The notes beneath the pieces are model-generated. The model had not been told where the DNA came from. It ran no database searches and saw nothing but the letters and a program-made list of their open reading frames with translations. DNA of 64,000 nucleotides from Vanilla planifolia (lineage: Eukaryota; Streptophyta; Magnoliopsida; Asparagales; Orchidaceae): NCBI GenBank assembly GCA_023846275.1, contig CM043870.1, forward strand, positions 3,719,527 through 3,783,526, written 5' to 3'. Made by a program: the position numbers and the translations under genes. This document shows positions 25,062-35,260 of this stretch, in pieces (the stretch's first letter is position 1; every line of letters starts with the position of its first letter).

Positions 25062-27111
25062 TAGCCCTAGATATGTTGTAGGTCTGTGCCCTTCTTAATG
25101 ACTACCAACCTGCTATAGGAGTTTACGTGGAGAGGCTTATGAATGCTAGGTGCACTCTCATTTGTGTGTGAAAAGAAGTTATTAGAAGAAAGTTGTTGAT
25201 AAATGGCTTTGTGGAGCTTTGATTGGGTTAGTTTGAATGTTATCAAGACTAAAGTAAGCTATTGATGAGGAACTTAGACACAAGTGTAGTTTACCCTGGA
25301 ACTTTGTTGCATACCTTGTCACCATTCTTCACTTTGAGATAGAAGTCCTGGTATTGATGTACTTGAATCTTAATGACATTGGTTTGGCTATTGTTTTTGG
25401 TTTTGTCTGACATATTGTACACTCATTTTGATGCCATTTGTTGTCAATGTTGGTTATATTGTAAATTGTAGAGTACACCAATTTTAGTTTGACATGTAGT
25501 TCATCAAAGTAATGTACCATATACTGTCTTCTTAAATTTGCTATGCAAAGAATGGTGTCATAACCAATGATTTTGTAACATGGCATTGCATATAGTGGGT
25601 GGAGTCTTTTGTGGTGCATTAAGCCTAATTTTGGTATGGTTTAGAGTGGATCATTTCATCCTTTTGCCTTTTTCTCTTCAAAGAAGATATAGATGTTTCT
25701 TTTGTTGCAAAACCCAATGAATTTTGAGATTTTTTTTGATATTATGAAGCTTGGAAAAGGCTCAAAAAGTTACCTAGCAAGATCTTGTGGAGGACTATAA
25801 TGGTTGTCATTGGGTGAGGACTTCGTCAGGGTTTTCACCCTTCTGTGCCTTTCTTCCTTATGTATCTTAATTTTTATAGTTACTTCATCAATCAATCGAC
25901 TATTTTGACTCTTGTAGACTGATACGAAGAAGTGCATGTTTATTTTTGGATTAGGTTTTATTAGAACTTGCATTATACATGTTCTAAATTGTTAAAACAT
26001 TACTTGATGTTGTGATACTTTTAAAGAAAGTTTTCTTACTTTTATAGATATTCCTTGCGAACACCCATCATTAGGTAATTCATAGATCTATTCTGCAAAG
26101 CTCGTTCTAGATTTGCTATCATTTAAGCCTGCCTCCCACAAGCTTTCTTTTAATGGATAACATGTATTGCAATTTTACTATGACTGTGTTCTGCAAACTT
26201 CCATAAGCTAGATTAGAACAATGAAGCTTTTAATGATGAATAATTCCTCAACGATTAGTTTGAGCCAGTTGTTCCATCTTCTTGTCTGTTTACTTCAACT
26301 TGTAAATTTTCCAATTAATGGCGAATTGGTTCCATCATTTGATGATCATTCTTCGATAAATGCTACATTTGACATTTCTTTTTGCTAATGTCTGTGCAGT
26401 TGCCCTCAGAGAATTGCTAAGAGAGGAAACTATGGCGCATTTCTTATGGACAACCTTCCACTGATAAGATCCCTCGTCGAAAAACTGGCCAGTAATCTCC
26501 ATGTTCCCATATCATGCAAGGTGCGAATTTTCCCAAACCTAGAAGACACCTTAGCCTACGCAACCATGCTCGAGGAGGCGGGTTGCTCCCTCTTGGCGGT
26601 CCATGGTCGCACCCGAGACGAGAAGGACGGTAAGAAATTCCGAGCCGATTGGGACGCCATAAAGGCGGTGAAGGGTGCCGTGAGGATCCCGGTCCTCGCA
26701 AATGGAAACATCCGCCACGCTGACGACGTTTGGAGATGTTTGGAGCACACGGATGCCGACGGCGTGCTGTCGGCCGAATCTCTTCTCGAAAACCCGGCTC
26801 TCTTCGCCGGGTACCGCACCGTCGAGTGGAGGGACGACGCGGATGGCCTGGAGGATGGTGGATTGGACCAAGCAGATCTTGTGGAAGAGTACTTGAGGCT
26901 TTGTGAGCAGTACCCCGTACCATGGAGAATGGTGAGGTCTCATCTACACAAGATGTTGGGAGACTGGTTTAGAAAACAACCTCAGGTGAGGGAGGAGCTC
27001 AACTCTCAGACAAAGCTTACATTTCAGTGGCTCCATGAGATGGTAAACAAGCTTAGGGTTCTTGATGGGAGGGTTCCACTATATGCAAAGGCCGACTTGA
27101 TGAGAGGATAA
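22051..27111 (+). CDS. tRNA-dihydrouridine synthase, DUS1-like (3 exons)
   Basis: Exons are 22051-22401, 24083-24189 and 26400-27111 (TAA), all GT-AG, giving 389 residues. The enzyme reduces uridine to dihydrouridine in the tRNA D-loop (positions 16/17 in the Dus1 family), using FMN and NADPH. Visible motifs: the FMN-barrel start [12 protein letters not shown] (about 69-80), NLGCPQR with the catalytic cysteine at 154, the FMN lysine in CKVR (193), [17 protein letters not shown] (from 221), LANGNI (252-257) and [13 protein letters not shown] (273-284). The SAE triplet replaces the GR of bacterial enzymes, as expected for eukaryotic Dus1. A GC-rich, low-complexity N-terminus of about 55 residues precedes the barrel. 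An earlier in-frame ATG at 21934 exists, but the start at 22051 fits the family length better. The gene follows the MATE gene in the same direction but is an independent unit. Confidence 0.93.
22402..24082 (+). other. DUS intron 1
   Basis: This 1.7-kb phase-0 intron joins the CK codons of exon 1 to DDRP of exon 2. It is T-rich, with several T-runs near its 3' end (around 24000). I see no embedded gene or recognisable transposon protein. Confidence 0.6.
24190..26399 (+). other. DUS intron 2
   Basis: This 2.2-kb intron splits the glycine codon of the NLGCP motif (GG/T). It contains an oligo-T tract of about 26 nt at 25030-25055. No other feature is supportable. Confidence 0.6.
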
Positions 27112-28032
27112 GCATGGAAAATGGATTCACGGCATGCAATTTGTTATTCCTGATTGCATTCTACCATTAGGAAGATGATTAATTTGAGAGAAACATTCTT
27201 GTGTGAGGGGTTTTGTTGAATTTGGCCCCAATTTTTCTTGGAGATCATATGGTATTTTTTAAGTTGACATTAGGCTTATTTTGTTGAATGTTATAAGAGT
27301 GGTGTTACAGGATTGATATAATTGAAACTATTTAGTATCATTGATTCGTTTGTTAGATTTTGAATTTTTTTGATGGCCCACGTTTTGATAGTATTATTTG
27401 ATGTGACGATATCTTTTGTAAATACTTGGGACATCTTTTGGTTGAGACGAGTATATTGATTTTGTAGTATTGAATGATATTTTTTTGTTTGTTGATATCA
27501 TTGTATGATAAAGTATGTTTTTTTTTTTTGTTTTGAATCATAGAGTTTAGTAAGTTTTTGACTATTTTAAACCTGATCAAATCTTATGTAATAGCCATTA
27601 GAATTTCGTAGATCATTGAATTTGTTAAGATAATTTTGATGATTCTTTTAGAAATAAAATAAAAAATAAATTCATGATTTTTTATAATATGATTAAAAAA
27701 AGAAAATAAAAGAATATCTTATTTTGATATTTTTATTAAAATATTTATAAATGATATTTTATATAAAAATAATATTTTTTTTATTTTGATAAGTTATGTT
27801 ATAAAAGAAATAATTTAAGAATTACTAAATATAAACTTATCTTTGGTGTCCTCATGAACTTGTCCTTCATAATTAATCTTCTTTTGAGTCTAGTTAATGT
27901 ATTATCATATATTTTTTGTGTTAACTCGCTTTTAATTCTCTTGGAAAAGGAATATTTCTTCCACTATAATTTTCATAAAAATATTTTATTTAAATTATAT
28001 GAACAAAAATAAATACTTTTAAAACCTCTATT
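27112..28032. other. Intergenic, 3' flank of DUS
   Basis: This AT-rich DNA lies between the DUS stop and the LINE insertion. Several AATAAA-like words occur (for example near 27650), so the DUS 3' end lies here, but its cleavage site cannot be fixed. No gene is seen. Confidence 0.5.
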
Positions 28033-28050
28033 GAAATTTCAGTGTTTTTT
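28033..28050. repeat. Target-site duplication, left copy (18 bp)
   Basis: GAAATTTCAGTGTTTTTT here is repeated exactly at 34666-34683. The pair brackets the LINE and fixes both of its ends. Confidence 0.9.
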
Positions 28051-28086
28051 CCTTTATGTTTCTCCCTTGAGAGCGATTTGAGGAAG

Positions 28087-28137
28087 GCGTGGTGAAGGCG
28101 ACGGCGTGGTGAAGGCGACGGCGTGGCGAAGGCGATT
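28087..28137 (+). repeat. 17-bp tandem repeats in the LINE 5' UTR (3 copies)
   Basis: GCGTGGTGAAGGCGACG occurs at 28087-28103 and 28104-28120, with a third diverged copy at 28121-28137. Tandem repeats in a LINE 5' UTR often act as promoter modules; that role is inferred here. Confidence 0.85.
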
Positions 28138-28610
28138 AGCCGGCGTCCGGAAGGCTATTCTGTGGGCAAGTTGATGCGAATCCACGACGTAGGCGCAGGA
28201 AATTGGGAAGGTAGGCGACGCTGACGACTGGAGCCGAAAGCTTGGACCTTGGAAAGTGATTGAAGGAGGCACTGTAGTTGGATCTTGAATGTAAGTGGCT
28301 TGGAGGTCAAGCGGTCTTTGCCGGGTCAAAGCTGAGCTCGCGATCCCGTTGACCAGGATTCTCGAGATCTGTTTCATTTTCCGCACTCGGAGGGCAATTC
28401 TGTCTTTTGCCCTCTTTCAAAATTCAAATCCGAAACCCTACCAGGGTACCCCGTTGCCCTGCGCGCGGTAGTGGAGGAACCGGATTAATGCGTCTCGGTA
28501 TGCTGCGGAACATTTAACTCCCTTCATGCAATTTAGCTACGTTGTCTGCAGGGCTGTGCGCAAGGGCTGACCTGCTTCTGCGTGCTTCTTGCGGCTCCCC
28601 ATTGAGTCCA

Positions 28611-30287
28611 ATGGCTGGATCCAAAAGCCGGAAAAGCAATAGGAAGTCCAAAGCCTGTGGTAGTGTATCTCCGAACAGGGAGTGTGAGGAGGTTGCTGGT
28701 GTACTAGATATCGGTGGCAAAGGCAAGAAAGGGCTGGTGATTGGGATGTCGGTCATTGATGGGAAGGATGGGTATCTCCTGCACGAGCTTGAAATTTCTA
28801 ATACTTCGGCCAGCTCTTCCAACGCGGACGCAGGTACCCCTGAGGAAGGTGTGACCTCGGCCCCCCCAGCGCTGTCGCAGGCGCGGATTGGAGATGAGCA
28901 GGGTGACTTAGCTGTTGAGACGGTGGAGGCCCATCAATCTATGAGTCCCTGTGCGTCGAATGCGAAGGTAATAGCACCTGAGGGTGCCTCCATGCCGGAC
29001 TTGAATCTTTCCAGCGCAGCGACTCAGGCTAATAAAGTCAGCTTCAAGGATGTCTTAACGTCTAAGCTTGCCATGCCTAATGAGGGAGGGGCCTCCTTTG
29101 CGAAGCCGGCTGCCGTTGACGTTAAGGATAGGGCTGCATCCATGGACGACCCTGTTGACAACGATGAGGTCATTATGTCGAAGGATGCCTACCTCAGGCG
29201 CATTGAGTTCCATAGGTTTGATCTGGTGGGGCAAGTGTATGGTAGCTCCCTCCCATTCGCCGTCATTGCGCGGGTACTTCAGAGACGATGGGGGCACTTG
29301 AAGAACTTCCGAATCTTCGACATCTCCTCGAGATGTTTCTGTCTTCATTTTGACTCAATGGAAGACAGAAATGTTGTATGGTGTGGAGGCCCATGGCAAG
29401 TTGCTGGCATGGCCATGGGTTTGGACTTGTGGTCCCCCGAATTCCGCCCTAGTGCATCTACGGCGATGCGCGCCCCTGTGTGGGTAAGATTCCCGGCTCT
29501 TCCTCTGGTCTATTGGGATGTTGAGAACATCCTGAGGATTGCGAAGTCGGTGGGCGATCCAATCCTTCTTGATGGCTGGACGGCGGACATGCAGCGCTCG
29601 TCCTTTGCTCGGGTTTGCATTAGGGTAGACTTGTCGAAGCCACTGAAGCCGGGCATGTGGCTACGAGGGCCTATGGGGCGCTCCTTCCAGCCTTTTGAGT
29701 ATGAGGGACTTCCCAAAATTTGCTTCGTGTGCGGGCTTGCGGGTCACTCTGCGGAGCAATGTAAGAGCAGGGCGTCGGGGAATGCTTCTGTAGCGACTGT
29801 TATGGGCGACGGGCGGACTTTGATGAAGAGCCCTGAGGGGGCCTCCTCCTTGAGGGCGTTGCCTGACGCCCCGACTGTCCCTAGGGACCTCAACGCGTCG
29901 TTGCGGGACTCGCAGGTTGAATTTGATGGTGTGAATTTCCGCCCTGCCCTGGAAAGCGACGATGGATCCAATAAGGAGAACCTCGGCCCGTGGATGGTGG
30001 TTCAACCGAGAAGGAGAAAGGTGGCCATGAGTGCGCGTAGTCACAACCCTCAGGGAATGACTTCCACAGCGAACCAGGCTGGAGAGGGTGGCAGCAAAAG
30101 AGGAAGAATCAGAATGAGAAGTTCTTCCCAGTCGAGAGGAAGGCCTACTAGCAGGAATTATCGAAGCCCCCATGTGCATGACATTAAAGGTAAGGCGCCG
30201 CTGTTGGATGATGGCAGGGCGACGGCATCCATCTCTCGAAATGATCCTGTCCTCCGGAAGGAAACCGCCCTCCGCATCGGGGGTTAG
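28611..30287 (+). CDS. LINE ORF1, DUF4283 / zinc-knuckle protein
   Basis: This is an intact frame of 558 residues from the first ATG (28611); the open frame extends further upstream without an ATG. It encodes the RNA-binding ORF1 protein that coats LINE RNA. A low-complexity N-terminus is followed by a DUF4283-type domain (from about residue 195, with LQRRWGHLKNFRIFD, WCGGPW and APVWVRFPALPL). A CCHC zinc knuckle, CFVCGLAGHSAEQC, lies at 29721-29762. The basic C-terminal tail is rich in Arg and Ser. ORF2 begins 209 nt downstream in another frame. Unlike ORF2 it shows no stop or frameshift. Confidence 0.9.
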   Translation: MAGSKSRKSNRKSKACGSVSPNRECEEVAGVLDIGGKGKKGLVIGMSVIDGKDGYLLHELEISNTSASSSNADAGTPEEGVTSAPPALSQARIGDEQGDLAVETVEAHQSMSPCASNAKVIAPEGASMPDLNLSSAATQANKVSFKDVLTSKLAMPNEGGASFAKPAAVDVKDRAASMDDPVDNDEVIMSKDAYLRRIEFHRFDLVGQVYGSSLPFAVIARVLQRRWGHLKNFRIFDISSRCFCLHFDSMEDRNVVWCGGPWQVAGMAMGLDLWSPEFRPSASTAMRAPVWVRFPALPLVYWDVENILRIAKSVGDPILLDGWTADMQRSSFARVCIRVDLSKPLKPGMWLRGPMGRSFQPFEYEGLPKICFVCGLAGHSAEQCKSRASGNASVATVMGDGRTLMKSPEGASSLRALPDAPTVPRDLNASLRDSQVEFDGVNFRPALESDDGSNKENLGPWMVVQPRRRKVAMSARSHNPQGMTSTANQAGEGGSKRGRIRMRSSSQSRGRPTSRNYRSPHVHDIKGKAPLLDDGRATASISRNDPVLRKETALRIGG

Positions 30288-30496
30288 GGGATTCCCCTTC
30301 TTACTGTAATTCGTGGGTTGCAGTATATTGCTCACTCTACTTGCGGGATGTTGGCAGCTGATGCTAGTCGAGCGGTATTTCTCCAAGCTGTTCGAAGCTC
30401 GGACACTGGCCCTGGAGGGCGTATGGGTGAGGCCAAAGTCCTGGCCGTTGTGCTATGATCCTTTGGTGCGGAGAGGTACCTTCTACTCTTCTTCTT

Positions 30497-33400
30497 ATGA
30501 CTAAAATTCTAGTTTGGAATATCAGGGGCGTTTATGGCAAGAAGTCGAGGTCCTTTCTCCAGAGGGTTGTACGTGAAAGCAAGATCGGGGTTGTCGGCCT
30601 TGTAGAAACCCGTGCTCAAAGCTTTGCGCGAAGGGATGTTGATCGCTTGCTAGGCAAGGATTGGAACTGCGTGGTACAACCTTCGGCAGGGAGTCTGCCG
30701 GCATTGTTGTCCTATGGAGGAGCTGTCTATCGGTGAATTCCATTCGCTCATTCACGCACGCGGTGGCGCTTGAGCTGGGCATTGCGGGAGGCGTTGTCAT
30801 CAAGTGTTGTGTTGTTTATGGGCCAAGGGACCCCTCGAAGCGGAAGGAATTGTGGAACTTTCTAAGGCAGGAGGCTGAGACTGCGGGCCCATTGCTGGTG
30901 GCCGACGACTTTAACATTGTTATGTCGCAGGGTGAGAAGAAGGGGGGAAGGAAGTTCAAATTCAGCAGTTTGCAGCAAGAATTTGCGGATGCAATCCAAG
31001 ATTTCCAGTTGGTGGATCTCATGTTCACTGGCAGCAAATTTACTTGGTGTAATGGGAAGGAAGGGGGTGCAAGAATTCTTGAAAGGCTCGATAGAGCGTT
31101 GATGAACATCGCGGGCATGCGTGCATTTCCGGGCTGCTCTGTTGCCCACCTCATGCGAATTGGCTCGGATCATTGCCCCCTTCTTATTGACATTGAGGGG
31201 GGACGCAGGACTGCGTGTTCACGCCGCATTCAGTTTGAAAGCACCTGGTTGCAGTTTCCGAAGGCGAGATGGGTCGTGTATCAGGCCTGGAGCAGGCGTA
31301 CTAAGGGGAATCATATGGAGGCCCTTTCAACCAAGTTTCGCAGATCGCTTCTGGCTTTGCGCTCTTGGAGTAAATTGGAGGTTGGTGATATTATGAGCAC
31401 TAATGCTAATCTTGAACTTAGCATTAATACGTTGCAAATCAAAGAATCTCTGGAAGGATTAAATGAAGAGGAACACCGCCGGCTTGGGCAGCTAATTATG
31501 GACTTCCACCGCGGCTGTGCGCTGGAGGAGCGCTGGTGGTGGCAGAGGGCAAAGCTCCACTGGACTCAGCTGGGTGATCGTAATACTCGTTTCTTCCACG
31601 CTGCCGCGACTGCACGCACCCGCAACAATCTCATCACCCAGCTGAAGGATGATTCGGGCTGCATGGTCACCTCGCTGGAGTCTATGAGCAATATCCTGGA
31701 GCCTTTCTTCCAGACGAAGTGGGGGGGTGGGGCTACGCCTCTGCCTTTCCTGAAGCACCTGCCTCATGTTAGGGTTAGTGAGGCTCAGGCAAACTTGCTG
31801 GCCTGCCCTGTCACTGATCAGGAGATCATTGCAGCCATCAAAGCCGCTAGGAGAAACAAAGCCCCTGGACTGGATGGGGTTACTGCGGAGTTCGTCCAGG
31901 GCTATTGGCAGATTACTCAGGAAGACACCATTAGAGCGGTGCTCTCCTTCTTTGCTGGAAAGTATATGCCTAGCTGTTGGAAGGATACCCTCGTTATCCT
32001 TGTTCCGAAATCTCAAGGCGCATGCAGGCCGGAGCAGTTCCGGCCAATTAGCCTTTGCAACTTTATCTACAAAGTCGTTGCACGCGTTCTTGTTGGAAGA
32101 CTCAAGCCTATCCTCCCCTTCCTCATTTCCAGTGAACAGGGTGCGTTTGTGCCAGGTAGATGCGTTGCGGATAACATCTTTATGGCTCAGGAAATGGCCT
32201 CGCGAATGCACTTGTCCTCCGCGAGGGCTGGACTCATGGCGGTTAAGGTGGATATGGAGCAAGCCTTCGACTCGGTGCAATGGGAGAGCGTGATGAACAT
32301 CCTGAAGGCGATGGGTTTTCCGCCTACTTGGTGCGACTGGGTTGAGGCGTGTATTGTCAACCCTAGATATGCTGTCTTGCTTAACGGCTCTCGGATTCCC
32401 TGGATTCATGCCCAACGTGGTTTGCGGCAGGGCTGCCCCCTTTCGCCGTACTTGTTCACCCTTGTGACGGAGTATCTCTCCGCCATCATCCACAACTATG
32501 AATCCAGGTAGCTGCTGGGGTTTAGCCCTGGGAAGGACTCTCCACTTGTATCCCACCTCTTGTTCGCCGATGACATCCTCATATATGCCTCGGCTACTCG
32601 TGCTGCTGCGCAAGCCATCAACTTGGCCATGCAAGAGTTCTGCAGAGCCACAGGTATGACTGTGAACCTCTCGAAATCTAAGGCATTCTTCAACAAGTTC
32701 ACTAGTACCAAAAGGAAGATCCTAATTGCGAGGAAATTACACATGGCGCGGGGGGAGAATCTTTCTTACCTGGGAATTCCAATCTCGGCGAAACCAATCA
32801 AGTTCAAGGATGTTAATTTCCTGCTCCAAAAGATCGATGATCAGGTGATGAATTGGCGCACTAGGCATCTATCGCTTGCTGGGAGGATTGCCATGATCAA
32901 ATGCGTCCTCAACTCTATCCCCACCTACTTGATGAGCCATTGCGTCTTGCCGAAGCGTGCCATTGACGTGGCGGAGCGGAAGTTTAGGAAGTTCCTTTGG
33001 AGCGGCGCCACGGGAGGAAGGAGGATGCATTATGCCAGCTGGGAGAAGATCACTCTGCCTAAGGATGCGGGGGGCCTTGGCCTTCTTGACTTGCGTACAT
33101 GGCAACGGGTCTTGACCATGAAACACTGCAGAAGATTGATTGGGCGTGAGGAGATCCCGTGGGTTTGCACCTTGGCTGCTAAATACGGCGCTGCCCACTC
33201 GCTTGTTAAGTCTCCCCAGAGGGCATCCCTTGCTTGCAGGCTTCTTGCAGCTGCTATGCCGTGCGCCCTCGCTAACTTTGTGTGGCGAATTGGGGACGGA
33301 AAGGGAGTTTTATTTGCTGAAGACAACTGGCTTGGTGTGCTCCCTATCTGCTGTGGCCTACGTTCATCAACATGGACGTAGATTGGCCTACTTACGTTAG

Positions 33401-34625
33401 TGCATGCGTCTGCGAGGTGGGTGTCTGGAATGAAGCAAGTATTAGGGTTTGGGCAAGTGACCTCCTTCTTGATCGCGTCTTGCACCTGCCTTGGGCCCGC
33501 AGCCATGACATGCTTCTGCAGTTGCAAACGGAGTCGCCACGGGTCAACAATCTAAAATTCTACTCGCACATGCGTGGTGGCAATATGTCTGAAGTCGCGG
33601 AAGTTAACTCGAAGTATTCGAAGCAGATCTGGAAGCTTAAGGTGCTGCCTAGGGTGAAACTCTTCCTTTGGCGGCTGATGGGTGACCACCTTCCTACCGC
33701 AGTCTGGCTCGTTCGCAGAGGGCTTGCCGAGTGTAGTAACTGTATCTGGGGTTGTCCTGCGGATGAGACGCGGGAACACTTTGTCTGGGAGTGCCCGCAT
33801 GCACAGGCTATCTGGCGCTGCAACCTACTTCGTGAAGCCATCTCGGCGATTGGTCCTCTTCCTGATGAGGGCTCTGGGCATTTACAGAGGCTCTTTGAAC
33901 TTGTAGCAGCGCCAGCACATAGCATTGCTTATAATTGGAAGTACGCTGCCACCATTGCCACGGCAATGTATTACATCTGGGATTTCCGCAATGCGAAGAA
34001 GCACTACGATGAGAGGCCTAATTACAGTTTTATTATACGCAAGCTGCAGATTGAGGTTGCTCTGCTTCACCGAACGCGTCCCTCCATGTCCCGCGGGAAC
34101 CCATTCAGCTCACCTGAACTGAATGTAGCCCAAAATTGGGTTCCCCCTCCCACTGGATCGGTCAAATTCAACTGAGATGCAGCCGTTGGGGATCACTCGG
34201 CGGGTCTTGGTCTGGTTGCCAGGGATCATGTGGGCAAGCCCCTGCTGGTGCTTGGAAAGAAAATTATATCTCAAGCTAGTGGAGCCATGGAAGTTTACGC
34301 TCTCTTGGAGGCCTTTGAAGCGGCCAGATTAGTGTTCCCGGACGTCCGGGCCATCGAGGTCCAAACCGACTCCACGGACGCTATGCTTGACGTGCGTGAT
34401 ATCATTGCCCAGGTGCCCACGAGGGGTGTATTTGCCAAAGCAATTCTCCATGCTCGCGGCCTCGACGCCCTCGTCATCTCTTGTGTTTACAGGGAAGGCA
34501 ACGCGTCGGCGGACTGGGTGGCGCGTGCCGCGTGTTGGTCCAGCTTCAGCTGGGGACAGGGTGAGCCCCTCCCTGAGCCGTTTTGCAAGCTCTTGTACTC
34601 GGATTACCTGTTTGATCCCCCGTAG
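30497..34625 (+). pseudogene. LINE ORF2 (endonuclease, RT, zf-RVT, RNase H), broken
   Basis: The frame starts at ATG 30497 (VWNIRG). The endonuclease is readable: the GLVETR glutamate, VYGP, ADDFNI (usually GDFN, here Asp for Gly), LDRALMN and SDHCPL. The reverse transcriptase shows the FRPISLCN motif, VDMEQAFDSV, GLRQGCPLSP and FADD (about 32562-32573). Then come a cysteine/histidine zf-RVT region (about 33620-33830) and an RNase H domain with the DAA, AMEVYALLEA and QTDSTDA acidic residues and a final NASADWVAR. Breaks are a 1-nt loss near 30690, TAG at 32509-32511, a second -1 shift between about 33340 and 33372, and TGA at 34173-34175, where a tryptophan or arginine codon is likely ancestral. 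Translation would stop soon after the first shift, so no working enzyme is expected. Confidence 0.9.
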
Positions 34626-34665
34626 GGGACCCCGTATTTTGCCTCAATAATAAGGTTTATTTCAG

Positions 34666-34683
34666 GAAATTTCAGTGTTTTTT
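34666..34683. repeat. Target-site duplication, right copy (18 bp)
   Basis: This is an exact copy of 28033-28050. It follows the LINE 3' end directly, with no intervening poly(A). Confidence 0.9.
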
Positions 34684-34734
34684 ACGGAAAAAAAAAACTT
34701 TTTAAAAAAACTAACGTGATTTATTCGAAAGAGA

Positions 34735-35200
34735 GCCGTGGGAACCATCCGCATCGCCGGTCCTCGGCTTCCCGGCTTGCCGCGCGCGGGCACTGATTCG
34801 CACGACGGAGCGAGGGGAAGGAAACAAAGCTTGTCGGCCCGCCGCGCGTCCTCGAGCCGTGCACCCTCGCGCGGGATCGAGAGACGGAAGTAACAAATTA
34901 ATTGAACTACCGGCGTCTCTTCCTTTCTTCCAACATCAACTCAAAGCAAACAGAGCACCGACGTCACCTCCTCCTCTGCTCCCGGCGCCGAGATTCCCAA
35001 AGCGCAGATCTCTTCGAAAGCCAAGCGTTATATCCATCGTGAAGCAGCGATTACATCCCATCGCCATCTGCGATCGATGGATGATGAACAGTGAGTCGTC
35101 ACATCAACGTTGGAGAGATGGAGACACGCTGAAGGCAGCCAAAACTCGGAGGAAGCGCAGACACTCAGGTGAAGTTATGTGTTGCATCAAAAACACTCCA
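34735..35200. other. GC-rich island without a recognisable gene
   Basis: This is an abrupt GC-rich block in AT-rich DNA just after the LINE insertion. An open frame on the plus strand (to 35260) lacks an ATG at its beginning. An internal ATG pair near 35080 is followed within a few bases by a donor-like ACA|GTGAGT. This could be a 5' UTR and tiny first exon of a gene that is no longer complete, or part of an LTR. No homologue is recognised. Confidence 0.35.
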
Positions 35201-35260
35201 TGTCAAGACGGACGATTCAAGTCATTTTTTTTAATTCGATTAAAAAAATTTAAAAAATAA

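Larger units (their letters stand above)
28051..34665 (+). mobile_element. Full-length L1-type LINE with RNase H domain
   Basis: This is a 6.6-kb non-LTR retrotransposon bounded by a perfect 18-bp target-site duplication. The order is a GC-rich 5' UTR with 17-bp tandem repeats, ORF1 (nucleic-acid-binding, zinc knuckle), a 209-nt spacer, and ORF2 (endonuclease, reverse transcriptase, zf-RVT, RNase H), followed by a short 3' UTR. The 3' terminus ends in a TAAGGTTTATTTCAG sequence rather than a poly(A) run, unlike the second LINE in this window. The element is much richer in GC than its surroundings. ORF2 is broken at four places, so this copy is not autonomous. Confidence 0.92.

Noticed and set aside
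26444..26943. Two long minus-strand frames over DUS exon 3
   Set aside because: They are shadows of a GC-rich exon whose plus strand matches dihydrouridine synthase throughout.
31492..32634. 380-codon open frame on the minus strand
   Set aside because: It lies entirely antisense to the reverse transcriptase of LINE 1 and has no domain of its own; GC-rich coding DNA commonly gives such shadows.
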